DNA of 64,000 nt from Mesorhizobium_B sp963522145 (GTDB lineage Bacteria; Pseudomonadota; Alphaproteobacteria; Rhizobiales; Rhizobiaceae). Below the pieces are notes generated by a model. It made no database searches. It worked only from the letters and a program-made list of their open reading frames with translations, and had not been told where the DNA came from. This document shows, in pieces, positions 43,814 through 53,072 of the stretch. Made by a program: the position numbers and the translations under genes. Position 1 is the stretch's first letter. Each line of letters begins with the position of its first letter. The stretch is from positions 67,606 through 131,605 of the forward strand of contig CAUQXI010000007.1 in the NCBI GenBank assembly GCA_963522145.1, written 5' to 3'.

Positions 43814-44905
43814 ATGAGCCTCGCCATGCAAGACACCGCCCCTCTTTTGATCGTGACCGAGCAGGATCCGCGCTGGCAATCGGTGGTGGATCGTGACGGA
43901 TCGGCGGACAGCCATTTCGTTTATGCCGTCAGCACCACCGGCATCTATTGCCGGCCCTCCTGTCCGTCCCGTCGCGCCAAGCCGAACAATGTCAGCTTCT
44001 ATCCAAGCTCTGCAGAGGCCGAGGCGCAGGGCTATCGCGCCTGCCGGCGCTGCAATCCCGCCGGCCCCTCTTTGGCCGAGGCGGCTGCCGCAGCCGTGGC
44101 AAAAGCCTGCCGGCTGATCGAGGAAGCGGAGGAGTTGCCCCGCCTCGACGATCTGGCGCGTGCCCTCGGGGTAAGCCCGTTCCACTTTCATCGCCAATTC
44201 AAGGCAGTCACCGGCCTGACGCCCAAGGCCTATGGAAGCGCTCATCGCGCAAAACGGATGAGGGTGGAACTCGCAGGAGACGCTACCAGCGTGACAGATG
44301 CGATCTACGGCGCGGGCTTCAACTCCGGCAGCCGCTTCTATGAAACGTCGAACGAGGTGCTGGGCATGACCCCGACCGCATTCCGGCAGGGCGGCAGAAA
44401 CGCCGACATCCATTTCGCGATCGGCCAGTGCTCGCTCGGCGCCGTTCTGGTAGCGCGCAGCGACAAGGGCGTCTGCGCCATCACGCTCGGCGACGATCCA
44501 AACGCGCTTCTTCGCGATCTTCAGGACCGCTTCCCCCAGGCCAATCTCCTCGGCGGCGACGCCGGATTCGAGACACTGGTCGCGCAGGTCATAGGCTTCG
44601 TGGAAGCGCCCGGCATCGGGCTCGACCTGCCGCTCGACCTGCGCGGCACCGTCTTCCAGCAGCGCGTGTGGCAGGCGCTTCGAGACATTCCGGCGGGCAC
44701 GACCGCGAGCTATACCGAGATCGCCCGGCGCATCGGCGCGCCCAAATCCGTGCGTGCCGTGGCGCAGGCCTGCGGCGCCAACGCGATCGCGGTGGCGATC
44801 CCCTGCCACCGCGTGGTGCGAACCGATGGCGGCCTTTCCGGCTATCGCTGGGGCGTTGAACGCAAGCGCGCTTTGCTCGAAACGGAACGCCGCGGAGCGC
44901 GGTAA
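43814..44905 (+). CDS. ada: Ada: methylated-DNA transferase and AraC-type activator
   Basis: 363 residues in three domains. The N-terminal zinc domain has Cys 46, 50, 77 and 80 (YCRPSCPS and CRRC; Cys 46 is the phosphotriester acceptor). An AraC-type helix-turn-helix region follows (~95-190), then an MGMT domain with the active Cys 331 in AIPCHRVV. It repairs O6-methylguanine and methyl phosphotriesters, and when methylated it activates alkylation-repair genes. GGAGG lies 6 bases before the ATG at 43814. Together with alkB it forms an adaptive-response locus. Confidence 0.95.
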   Translation: MSLAMQDTAPLLIVTEQDPRWQSVVDRDGSADSHFVYAVSTTGIYCRPSCPSRRAKPNNVSFYPSSAEAEAQGYRACRRCNPAGPSLAEAAAAAVAKACRLIEEAEELPRLDDLARALGVSPFHFHRQFKAVTGLTPKAYGSAHRAKRMRVELAGDATSVTDAIYGAGFNSGSRFYETSNEVLGMTPTAFRQGGRNADIHFAIGQCSLGAVLVARSDKGVCAITLGDDPNALLRDLQDRFPQANLLGGDAGFETLVAQVIGFVEAPGIGLDLPLDLRGTVFQQRVWQALRDIPAGTTASYTEIARRIGAPKSVRAVAQACGANAIAVAIPCHRVVRTDGGLSGYRWGVERKRALLETERRGAR

Positions 44906-44935
44906 CCAAAACGCGGCTGCCCGCAGAGCGCGCGG

Positions 44936-46567
44936 CTAGGACGGGCACAGGCGGTGGAAGTGCTTCCAGGCGGCGAGGAGAGTGTCCTCTTCCGCCTCGA
45001 GTTTCGCCGCCGACCATCCCAGGACGCAACCTCCCGCCCCATGGAGAGCTGGGTCCGCTTCCTGCGTCATCATCGGCCTGACAAGTTCGGGCAGGGTTGC
45101 GAAATCATTGGTGGCACCCAGATGATCCTGAAGGTCCTCAACGGCCTGATTGATCTTCTTCCTTTCCTTGTCGCTTCCGAGCAGCGGCGCGAAGAAGTCG
45201 GAAACATAGCGCAGCTTCTTGACCGCGATGCGCACCTTGTGCCGTTCCGGCGGGGCCAGCGTCTTGAACCCCTTGCCGCGCCGGAGAACCTTGCGGTGAA
45301 ACCTGCGCACCGATGCCTCGGCGAACTCGCCTGCTGGCGCCGTCAAGGCGGCCAATCCAGCCGGCGAGGCGCTTTGACGCCAGCCGCGCGCTTCGATCCA
45401 AAGGCCGAGTGCGATCTGAAAGCGCCCTGTTTCCGCGTTCGAGATCGTGTCGCGCACCCGGTCATAGGCTTCAGAGCGCGCGGCCTTTGCTGCAGCTTCG
45501 AGATTTGAGAAGCCCTGCAGGCTGGGACAGGCTTCCGCCACCTGCGGCAAGGTGGTCTCAAGGAAGACATCAAGCTCGCGCGCCTTGTTCAAGGGCGACA
45601 TCAGCGTCTTGGCCTGTTTCTCATAGGCCTCGATCCCAGACGTCCCGAAGAGGTCCCGTAGCAGGCGAAGGAAGGCACGAAGCCGGCGCAGCGACACGCG
45701 AAACTGGTGCAGCCCTTCGGGATCACGGCCGTCCAGCGCAGCCGGCTGGTTCTTCAGCATATGCGTGAAGGCGGCGCGCAGGATGCGGCTCAGCGCCTCA
45801 TCAAGGCTGATCTCCGGAGGAAGTTCCGCGTCGCCCGCCTTTGCTGTTTCGGGCGGGCATTTGCGCGCGAGATCGAAGCCGAGGTCAGACTTGGTTTGCA
45901 GGCTGGGCCGAAAGCCGCCATCCGGAGCGATGTCGCGCGCGAGTTGCCAGAGCGCGATTGGGCTGCCGCCCTTCAACTCCAGTTCCGCCTCGCTGACGGG
46001 AACGCTTTCCTCGCCGGCGATCACGCGCCCTTCATCCACCACCAGCTCGACCCGCCCCGCGGGCAGATCGAGCTGCACGCTTTGACGTTCGATCTCCGTT
46101 CGGAAGACGGGCGCGAGCTTCTCCTCGCCGAGTTCAGCGCGGATCGATGGCGGCAGGATCGCCAGCAGGCTGTCGAGATCGGGCTCCATGCCGGATACCT
46201 CGCGCTCGGTTTCCAGCCGAACCGTCCCGTCCTGCCCCGAACCGCCTTCCGCCGTCTTGGCAGTCGCAACGAAGCGGCCACCCTCGGCTCGGACGCGCAA
46301 GGCAGCGCCGAATTCGCGCAGACGGAAATCTGCCGTATCGAAATAAACCGCGCGCAACTGTTTCGTCGCCGGAACGCCTTGCGCGTGGCGGAGCACGGCG
46401 GGGTCGGTCAGAAGCGCGGCTGGCGGTGTGTGGGCGCTGACCAGCTTGAACTCGATCTCCGCCTGCGCGCGCTCCGCCGGTAAAGAAGTGCTGGAAGACG
46501 CATCGGATGTCTGAGCCGTGGTTTCGAGCGCGCTTGGCTGCTCATCGGCCGGATGATCGTTCTGCAT
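44936..46567 (-). CDS. CYTH and CHAD domain-containing protein
   Basis: 543 residues. A Ser/Thr-rich start leads to a CYTH (triphosphate tunnel) domain at ~25-225 with the EIEFKL (ExExK) signature and ETERE. A CHAD helical domain follows at ~255-530, with conserved His and Arg/Lys residues (LHQFRVSLRRLRAF, HKVRIAVKKLRY). CYTH proteins act on inorganic or organic triphosphates, and CHAD binds polyphosphate. The likely role is in polyphosphate or tripolyphosphate metabolism. Monocistronic, convergent with ada. Confidence 0.88.
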   Translation of the reverse strand: MQNDHPADEQPSALETTAQTSDASSSTSLPAERAQAEIEFKLVSAHTPPAALLTDPAVLRHAQGVPATKQLRAVYFDTADFRLREFGAALRVRAEGGRFVATAKTAEGGSGQDGTVRLETEREVSGMEPDLDSLLAILPPSIRAELGEEKLAPVFRTEIERQSVQLDLPAGRVELVVDEGRVIAGEESVPVSEAELELKGGSPIALWQLARDIAPDGGFRPSLQTKSDLGFDLARKCPPETAKAGDAELPPEISLDEALSRILRAAFTHMLKNQPAALDGRDPEGLHQFRVSLRRLRAFLRLLRDLFGTSGIEAYEKQAKTLMSPLNKARELDVFLETTLPQVAEACPSLQGFSNLEAAAKAARSEAYDRVRDTISNAETGRFQIALGLWIEARGWRQSASPAGLAALTAPAGEFAEASVRRFHRKVLRRGKGFKTLAPPERHKVRIAVKKLRYVSDFFAPLLGSDKERKKINQAVEDLQDHLGATNDFATLPELVRPMMTQEADPALHGAGGCVLGWSAAKLEAEEDTLLAAWKHFHRLCPS

Positions 46568-46678
46568 GCCTTGCCTGAAGGTCTCCGCTGTCCGGGGCGG
46601 CAACTCTAGTGGCCGCGCAGATGGTAATCTCCGCGCGCTAGAGCCGGTTCCGCCTCTTCATCGCCACGTCAAGGGCGA

Positions 46679-48886
46679 TCAAAGGCGCCCGAGGCGGAGG
46701 AACTGGGTTTCTCCCGAAGAGTCGTCCACGCCGTCATTGTCGGTAACAGCGAAGCCGTTGCCCGCGCGATCGATCGCGAAGCCCTCGATCTTGTCCAGGA
46801 CGTAGCCTTTGGGGGCCTGAAGCGCGGGCAGGAAATCATGCAGCAGCGTTTTGGTCACGAGCGGCAGTTCACCGCCGAGCGGCGCAGGCTTCATGGCGTC
46901 CATCGGCACGGCGTAAAGCCGCTTCACGCGCGCCGCCGCACCCAGCAAATTGTCACGCTCGATCAGGATCAACCGGTCGTCCGCTGCCGTGATTTCGGAC
47001 AGGCCGATCCATCCTGCGCCCTTCGGCTCCAGCGGATAGCGCACCGCACCCCACTCGCCGGAAGCCGGCTTGAAGCTGAAAAGCTTCACCTCGTTCTCGG
47101 CGTCGCCCTTCCATGGCCGCTGCTGCGCGAGCCACACGGTTTCCTCCTGCCCGGTGCCGGTCACCGTCACGCCCTCGAAGCCCGACGCGGTGGCGGTCGC
47201 CTCCACGTCAGCGGGAAGCTCGACCTCGCGCGTGATCGCGCCCGTGGCATCGACGCGGAGCAGCAGGTTCTTGCGATCCTTGGCATTGCCTTCGGAAGCC
47301 AGCCAGAAGCCGCCGTTTGATGCCAGGGCCACGCCCTCCAGATCGAGGTTCTCCGCCATTGCTCCGTCGCGTGTCACGGTTGTTTCGGTGGTGATCAGCG
47401 CGGGCGTCTTCGTGGCGTCGATCGTCAGGATGCGCGGCGCGCCGCCATAAGCGCTGTCGGTGATTGCATAAAGCTTTCCCTCATCCGCCGTGTCAGCCAC
47501 CAGGCCCGACAAGGCGCCCCAGGCGATCGGAAGCCTGCTGGCATCATTGGCCGACCGGATCGTGGGGTAAGCGGGCGCGGCGCGTTCCGCGCGCCGATAG
47601 ATCACCACCTGGCCGCCGATGCCGCCGTCCTTTGTGAGATCCGTCTCGGTCGCCGTGACGAACAGGTCGCGTGAAGGAATCGCCAGCAAACCCTCCGGTC
47701 CGATGCCGCCCGGAAGCGTTTGCAGGAGCCTGGGTGTGGCACCTTCGTCGCGATAAACGGCGATCACCGAGCCCCGCTCCGAGCCCGCAAAGATCAGCCG
47801 GTCCCCGCCATAGGTTCCGGTCGCGACGCCTTCGATCTCGATGCCCTTCTTGTTGCGTTTTTCGGGGTAGTGCCCGAGCGCGACGATCTCATGCTCGAGG
47901 CTGGTGCCGGCATCGAAGGCGACCGTGCCGTCGCGATTGAAGATCGTGAAGCCGCGCGTGCCGCCCTTCCAGTCTCCTTCATTCGCGGTCACGAAGCGAT
48001 CCGTGCCGAGCCAGGCGACGCCGTCCGGCTCGCGCGGCACGTCTGTCATCGAGCCGCTGAGATCGATCCAGCCATCCTTTTTCGTATCGATATGATCGAG
48101 GCTGACCGTGCCGGCATCGAAATGCGCCGTCACCGCGCCTGACCTGCCGTCGACAATCGCGATCGCGTTGTTCTCCTGAAGCGTGACGACGATCTCGCCA
48201 TCGTCGTTGATGTCGACTAATTCTGGCTCCGGATCGTCTCCCGCCACGGAGGCGAGCCCGGTCATCGGGATGTTCTTGATCCTGGCGCAATCAAGGCCCG
48301 CTTCGTCGAGCTCGATCGTCACCAGGCTTCCCGCGGGCATCTGCGGCAGATCGCCTTCACTGACGTCCTCGTTTCGCTGGTTCTCCATGGCGATTGCGAG
48401 GAAGCTGTTATCGCGGGCAGCCGCGATCGAATCGGGCTGGCCCGGCAGCGTGCATTGGAGGGAAACAGCCTTCGTCGCGAGATCGACCGCGACGAGCTTG
48501 CCTGTCGGCTGCGTGAAATCCTCGGTGGTGTCGACAGCCACAAAGGCCGTTCCGCCCACGATCTTCACCGAGGTAGGCTCGCCGCCGACAGCCACGATGC
48601 CGGCGGGCTTGGGTGCTGCCGGATCGGTCAGGTCGATCAAACCGACGCGCTCGCCCGGAGCATCCGTGTAGACGAGGGTCATGCCGTCCGCGCTGGCCGA
48701 GATGATCTCCGCCACGGCTTCCTTTTCCTTGTTCCCGGCGATGTCGGCGGGAAGATTGTCGCGCACCATCATCGTCGCCACGCGATCGAAGAACGGTTCG
48801 GCCCCGGCTTCAAGCGTTGTGCCTCCAAGCGTGGTAGCCGAAAGAAGCGACAGCGTGAGCACGCCGGTGATGGTCCTGAGCGACAT
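46679..48886 (-). CDS. Exported beta-propeller protein with esterase-like activity of phytase family domain
   Basis: 735 residues with a signal peptide (~1-34, ending near AGA-EP). The first half (~35-430) is a propeller with choice-of-anchor/YVTN-like repeats and Asp-rich loops such as DINDDGEI. The second half (~460-735) contains the phytase-like esterase domain (DLEGVALA, SEGNAKDRK, FEGVTVTG, KIEGFAIDRAGNGFAVTDND). It is probably periplasmic or secreted and metal-dependent. Substrate unknown. The ATG at 48886 follows AGGAGG. Codons and GC fit the neighbours. Confidence 0.85.
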   Translation of the reverse strand: MSLRTITGVLTLSLLSATTLGGTTLEAGAEPFFDRVATMMVRDNLPADIAGNKEKEAVAEIISASADGMTLVYTDAPGERVGLIDLTDPAAPKPAGIVAVGGEPTSVKIVGGTAFVAVDTTEDFTQPTGKLVAVDLATKAVSLQCTLPGQPDSIAAARDNSFLAIAMENQRNEDVSEGDLPQMPAGSLVTIELDEAGLDCARIKNIPMTGLASVAGDDPEPELVDINDDGEIVVTLQENNAIAIVDGRSGAVTAHFDAGTVSLDHIDTKKDGWIDLSGSMTDVPREPDGVAWLGTDRFVTANEGDWKGGTRGFTIFNRDGTVAFDAGTSLEHEIVALGHYPEKRNKKGIEIEGVATGTYGGDRLIFAGSERGSVIAVYRDEGATPRLLQTLPGGIGPEGLLAIPSRDLFVTATETDLTKDGGIGGQVVIYRRAERAAPAYPTIRSANDASRLPIAWGALSGLVADTADEGKLYAITDSAYGGAPRILTIDATKTPALITTETTVTRDGAMAENLDLEGVALASNGGFWLASEGNAKDRKNLLLRVDATGAITREVELPADVEATATASGFEGVTVTGTGQEETVWLAQQRPWKGDAENEVKLFSFKPASGEWGAVRYPLEPKGAGWIGLSEITAADDRLILIERDNLLGAAARVKRLYAVPMDAMKPAPLGGELPLVTKTLLHDFLPALQAPKGYVLDKIEGFAIDRAGNGFAVTDNDGVDDSSGETQFLRLGRL

Positions 48887-49180
48887 CGAAACCTCCTGCA
48901 ATGGCTAGGTGGTTCCTATGCAGCGGCCGGTGACAGTGGGATGACAGGCAGGCTCGAACGCCGCGAGCACCGGGCAGCGGCGTCCGCAAGCGTGAAATCA
49001 CCTGGCGCAAGTGGCGCATTCATCGCATGGTGCACAGGCCCGTTGCCTAGTGAACAAGTGCCGGGCTTGTGCTTTCCGGATTGATGCCGCTATTTCTGAA
49101 CCCGGACGTGGTGGCTCTCGCCGACACACGCGGACATCGTTGAAATCGAGGAGGCGGGGCCAAGCGCCTGCTGCCGGGAC

Positions 49181-50311
49181 ATGGCCGACAAACCTTTGCC
49201 GAGCCTGCCGGGCTCCTCCACGACGGGAACGAACCGCGCCAAGCTCGCCGATGTGGCGCGCCTTGCGGCGGTTTCGCTGGCAACCGCCTCTCGCGCCTTG
49301 AACCAGCCCGGCATCGTTCGTCCGGAAATACGGGAACGCGTCAGGCAGGCGGTCGAGACACTGAACTACGCCCCCGACCGCATGGCCAAGGCGCTGAGCT
49401 CGGGCAAGAGCCATACGGTCGGCGCGGTTGTCCCCACGCTCGGCAACGCGATATTCGCCGATGGCGTCGAGTCGCTTCAGGATCGGCTGGGCGAGCGAGG
49501 TTACACGCTTCTGCTCGCCAATTCGCAGTATGATCTCGGGCGCGAGCTCACGCAGATTCGCGCCTTTCTGGAACACGGCGTGGGCGGCCTTGTGCTCGTC
49601 GGCGACCTTTTCGCACCCGAAACCCTGCCGCTCATCCGTCATCACGGCGTGCCGCTGGTGACGACCTATGTCCGCGCCTCGCAGCAGGGAATCCCAGCGG
49701 TGGGCATCGACAACTACCAGGCAGGCCTCAAGATGGCCCGCTATCTCATCGGCATGGGACACAGGAAATTCGCGATCGTCGCCAACACCGCCATGCCCAA
49801 TGATCGGTCGAGGGCCCGGCTGTCGGGGATGCTGGCCGCACTTGCCGAAAGCGGCATCTCCCTCCCGCCGGGTTCGGTCATCGAAACGACGCAGCCGACG
49901 ATCTCGCATGGCCGGCGCGCCTTTGCGAGCCTCAGGGTCGGCAGCCCGGATGCGACGGCTTTCCTTTGCACCACCGACGCTCTGGCCGTCGGCGTCCTCG
50001 CGGAAGCGAAGCATACAGGCTTCCGCGTTCCCGACGATTTGTCCGTCACCGGCTTCGACAATATCGAGATCGCGGCCGAAGCCGATCCGCCGCTCACCAC
50101 GGTCAATGTGCCGGCTGTCGAGATCGGGCGGCTCGCGGCCGACCACCTGATCAGCGCCATCGAAGGCGTGCCGATCCCGATGGCGGCGGCGTTCGATGCA
50201 CCCCTCATCCTACGCGATTCTACCGGTGAGCCGAACCGTTCCGCCGGGTCGGCGCTCCCATCCGGGCTGGTTCCGACCACACGAAAGGAGCCGGCCGCAC
50301 TGATCGAGTGA
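49181..50311 (+). CDS. LacI family transcriptional regulator
   Basis: 376 residues. The helix-turn-helix and hinge are at ~21-70 (KLADVARLAAVSLATASRAL), and a periplasmic-binding-protein-like ligand domain follows. The family binds palindromes with a central CG, such as the TGAAAGCGCTTTCA present three times in this region. It is therefore the likely regulator of the catabolic genes from 50.3 to 64 kb. The gene lies at the far left of that block, convergent with the aldolase gene. No perfect copy of the palindrome precedes its own start. Confidence 0.92.
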   Translation: MADKPLPSLPGSSTTGTNRAKLADVARLAAVSLATASRALNQPGIVRPEIRERVRQAVETLNYAPDRMAKALSSGKSHTVGAVVPTLGNAIFADGVESLQDRLGERGYTLLLANSQYDLGRELTQIRAFLEHGVGGLVLVGDLFAPETLPLIRHHGVPLVTTYVRASQQGIPAVGIDNYQAGLKMARYLIGMGHRKFAIVANTAMPNDRSRARLSGMLAALAESGISLPPGSVIETTQPTISHGRRAFASLRVGSPDATAFLCTTDALAVGVLAEAKHTGFRVPDDLSVTGFDNIEIAAEADPPLTTVNVPAVEIGRLAADHLISAIEGVPIPMAAAFDAPLILRDSTGEPNRSAGSALPSGLVPTTRKEPAALIE

Positions 50312-50331
50312 ACGAACCGACCAACGCCGTC

Positions 50332-51291
50332 TCAGGCGGCCTTGTGGGCTTTAACAGTGTCGAGCAGACCAGCCTCGATCAGCAGACCGCGGATTTTCTC
50401 GATCTCGGCCATGTTCGGCTTCATCAGCGGCGGACGGACATAGGCTGCATCCATGCGCCCGAGCAGCACCTGCGCTTCCTTCATGCGGTTGTGCATGTCG
50501 AGCAGCGGTGCATCATAGAAGGCGCGGACGGTCGGATAGATTCGGTCGTTGATCGCGCGTGCCTCCTTAAGGTCGCCCTTCTGCACGGCGCGGAACAGCG
50601 CCACCTGAAGCGGGGCGATCGTGCTGCCCGCCCCTGAAAGCAGACCATCGCAGCCCAGCGCCAGCGAGCCCAGAAGCCAAGCGCTGTGGGTCGTCAGCGT
50701 GTTGACCGGCCGCTCTAGCGCCTTCAACTCGCGGATGTGGCGCTCGTGCAGGTTTCCATCGCCGCACTGATCCTTGATGGCCTTGATCGCGGGGAAAGCG
50801 CGGCAAAGGTCCAGCAGGGTCGCAAGCGGATAGGTAAGGTTCGAGGCAAGCGGGTACTGGAACAGAATGATCGGCAGGCTCGACGCGTTTGTGATGCGGC
50901 GCAGATGCTCATGGATCATCTCCGGGCGGAGATGGCCGCCCAGCGTCATGAAATCGGGCGGAAAGACAAGCAGCGCTTCCGCCCCTTCCCCTTCCGCATA
51001 GGCTGCGAGTTGTGCCGCCTCGAGGCTCGAATTGGTGTAGATTCCGACGATCATCGGCACACGGTCGCCCAGCACATCCTTGGTGACGGTCACCGTCCGC
51101 TTCTGCTCCTCGATCGTGAGCGCATGCACCTCGGCAGCGTGCCCGTTGATCGTGATGCCCGTGATGCCTTCCACGGCCGCGATGTCGGCCAGATGCCGGC
51201 GGTAGGCCTTCTCGTCCACCGCGAGATCGGCATCGAAGGGCATCAGGCAGGCGGGAATGACGCCTTTGGGTTCGAACACCGCTTTGACCAC
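50332..51291 (-). CDS. DapA/NanA family aldolase (dihydrodipicolinate synthase family)
   Basis: 319-residue TIM barrel with Tyr 146 (ILFQYPLAS) and the Schiff-base Lys 173 (AIKAIKDQ). The usual TTGE loop reads HAAE (GHAAEVHAL). That alteration and the 319 length suggest a substrate other than aspartate semialdehyde; related enzymes split or form 2-oxo acids (2-keto-3-deoxy acids, 4-hydroxy-2-oxoglutarate). It is the last gene in the minus-strand operon CoA-transferase, SDR, HAD, aldolase, 93 bases after the HAD start region. Confidence 0.88.
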   Translation of the reverse strand: MVKAVFEPKGVIPACLMPFDADLAVDEKAYRRHLADIAAVEGITGITINGHAAEVHALTIEEQKRTVTVTKDVLGDRVPMIVGIYTNSSLEAAQLAAYAEGEGAEALLVFPPDFMTLGGHLRPEMIHEHLRRITNASSLPIILFQYPLASNLTYPLATLLDLCRAFPAIKAIKDQCGDGNLHERHIRELKALERPVNTLTTHSAWLLGSLALGCDGLLSGAGSTIAPLQVALFRAVQKGDLKEARAINDRIYPTVRAFYDAPLLDMHNRMKEAQVLLGRMDAAYVRPPLMKPNMAEIEKIRGLLIEAGLLDTVKAHKAA

Positions 51292-51384
51292 TGGTCAGCT
51301 CCTTGCATGATTTGAATGAAGAGGCTCGGGGATCGAACATCTCCGACCAGCGATCTTGCGACCGTCCGACATGCCGCTCCTCCT

Positions 51385-52260
51385 TCAAATGCGAGCGGGA
51401 TGCGGAGCAGGCGGAACATCGCGTTCGCCGAGGAGCCAGTCCACACCGTCCGCCAGTCCGCCCTCGTCGCAGGAGCGTCCGACGAATGACGCGAGGCGCT
51501 TGGCTTCCGCCACACCATTGGCCACGGTGATTGCGCAACCCGCCCAGGCCAGCATGCCCAGGTCATTCTCGGCATCACCCGCAGCCGCGCAATCGGCGGC
51601 CTCGACGTTCAGCCGGGCGGCCAGCGTTTCGACCGCACGGCGTTTGGAAACGCCGAGCGGGCCGATCTCCAGCAGCCGCGGATGGGAACCGGCCGCTTCG
51701 ACGACGCCTGCGAGACGCTGGCGCAGAACCGCAAAGTGCCCGGACGCTTCGTCGGGATCGGCAACGCACAAGATTTTGCCAGGAGATGCCGGAAGGGCGT
51801 CGAGGCACTCCGCCACATGCAACGGCTCGCCTGTGATCGCAGCCTCCTGCCGGACCATCGCGTTACCGGCCAGAACGTGGACGGCATCGCCGGCGAACCA
51901 CATGGCGGCGAGGCCGAGATCCGACGCTTCCTGCATCGCCCGCAGGGCGGCCTCCCGAGGGAGCGGGTGGCTTTCGAGCGCCGCGCCGGTCGTGATATTG
52001 CCGGTCCATCCGCCATTGAAGCAGATTGCAAGCTCCGCCACGCCGAGGCGTTCGGCATAAGGAAGCAGGGCACGAGGCGAGCGCGCGGTGGCCAGCACCA
52101 CGGCCACGCCCGCTTTCCGCGCCCGCTCGATGGCGGAAACCACGCGATCGGGCAACCGATAGTCATGCGTGAGCAGTGTCCGGTCCACATCGGACACAAG
52201 GAGACGAGGCGGGGAGGCCCCGCGGCGGTCGGACTGAATGGGAAACAAGGACGCGCTCAC
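51385..52260 (-). CDS. HAD superfamily phosphatase (Cof-type)
   Basis: 291 residues with the HAD motif I DVDRTLL near residue 24, Lys of motif III and the AAGDAENDLGML motif IV. The central cap marks a Cof/type IIB phosphatase that removes phosphate from sugar phosphates or similar. The start is a GTG overlapping the SDR stop (GTGA). It is part of the LacI-type regulon and probably dephosphorylates an intermediate or has a housekeeping role. Confidence 0.87.
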   Translation of the reverse strand: MSASLFPIQSDRRGASPPRLLVSDVDRTLLTHDYRLPDRVVSAIERARKAGVAVVLATARSPRALLPYAERLGVAELAICFNGGWTGNITTGAALESHPLPREAALRAMQEASDLGLAAMWFAGDAVHVLAGNAMVRQEAAITGEPLHVAECLDALPASPGKILCVADPDEASGHFAVLRQRLAGVVEAAGSHPRLLEIGPLGVSKRRAVETLAARLNVEAADCAAAGDAENDLGMLAWAGCAITVANGVAEAKRLASFVGRSCDEGGLADGVDWLLGERDVPPAPHPARI

Positions 52261-53072
52261 AACCGGTGGATCTGCATGCCGCCGCCGATATGGAAGATAT
52301 CGCCGGTGCTGAAGGGGATCATTCCGGCCGCGAGCGCCGCGACCGCCCGGGCGATCTCTTCGGGCTCGCCCCAGCGCCGGATCGGGGAAACCTGTCCGGC
52401 TTCCACCCGAGGCGAGTACTTCTCGAAGACTTCCGCCGTCATGTCGGTGCGGATCAAACCGGGCCTGATCTCATGGACGCGGATGTTGTTCTCGGCGAGC
52501 CGGACGGCGAATTGCTGAACCGCCATGGAAAGCCCGGCCTTCGAGATTCCATATGGGCCTTTTTCCGGCGACACCAGGCTCGCATTGGCCGAGGTGATGG
52601 TCACGATCGAACGTTCGGCCTCGGAGGCGCGCGTCACCATTCGCCTTGCCACGGCCTGCGTCAGAAAGAATGTGCCACGCAGATTGACCGCGATGAGCCG
52701 GTCGAAATCCTCTTCCGAAACGTCGAGCAGGTCGCCGCGCACCGGCACCTGGATCCCGGCATTGTTGACGAGGCAAGTCAGAACACCGAGATCGTCCTCG
52801 ATGCCCGACACAAAGGCGTCGTTGTCGTCGGTGTTGGAAACATCGCGCCGATAATAACGGCCTTTGCGGCCCGCTGCCTCGACCTCAGCCAAGGTGTCGC
52901 GCGCACCTTCGGCCTCCACGAGGTCGGAAACGGCGATGTCGAACCCGACCTCGGCGAGTGCCCGGCAGATCGCACGGCCGATGCCGCGCCGGCCGCCAGT
53001 GACAAGCGCGGTTCCGCGAGAAACGGCGTGCCCGAGTGTACCCTGCGCTGCGTCGATGGCCGTCTGCAGCAT
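52257..53072 (-). CDS. SDR family oxidoreductase
   Basis: 271 residues with an N-terminal extension of about 18 residues before the Rossmann motif LVTGGRRGIGRAI. NNAG is present, the catalytic Ser is in TITSANASLV, and Tyr-Lys are in YGISKAG. It resembles 3-oxoacyl-ACP reductases and sugar dehydrogenases (GGMQIH near the C terminus). The ATG shares one base with the CoA-transferase stop (TGATG). It probably reduces or oxidises a hydroxy acid in the same pathway. Confidence 0.88.
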   Translation of the reverse strand: MLQTAIDAAQGTLGHAVSRGTALVTGGRRGIGRAICRALAEVGFDIAVSDLVEAEGARDTLAEVEAAGRKGRYYRRDVSNTDDNDAFVSGIEDDLGVLTCLVNNAGIQVPVRGDLLDVSEEDFDRLIAVNLRGTFFLTQAVARRMVTRASEAERSIVTITSANASLVSPEKGPYGISKAGLSMAVQQFAVRLAENNIRVHEIRPGLIRTDMTAEVFEKYSPRVEAGQVSPIRRWGEPEEIARAVAALAAGMIPFSTGDIFHIGGGMQIHRL

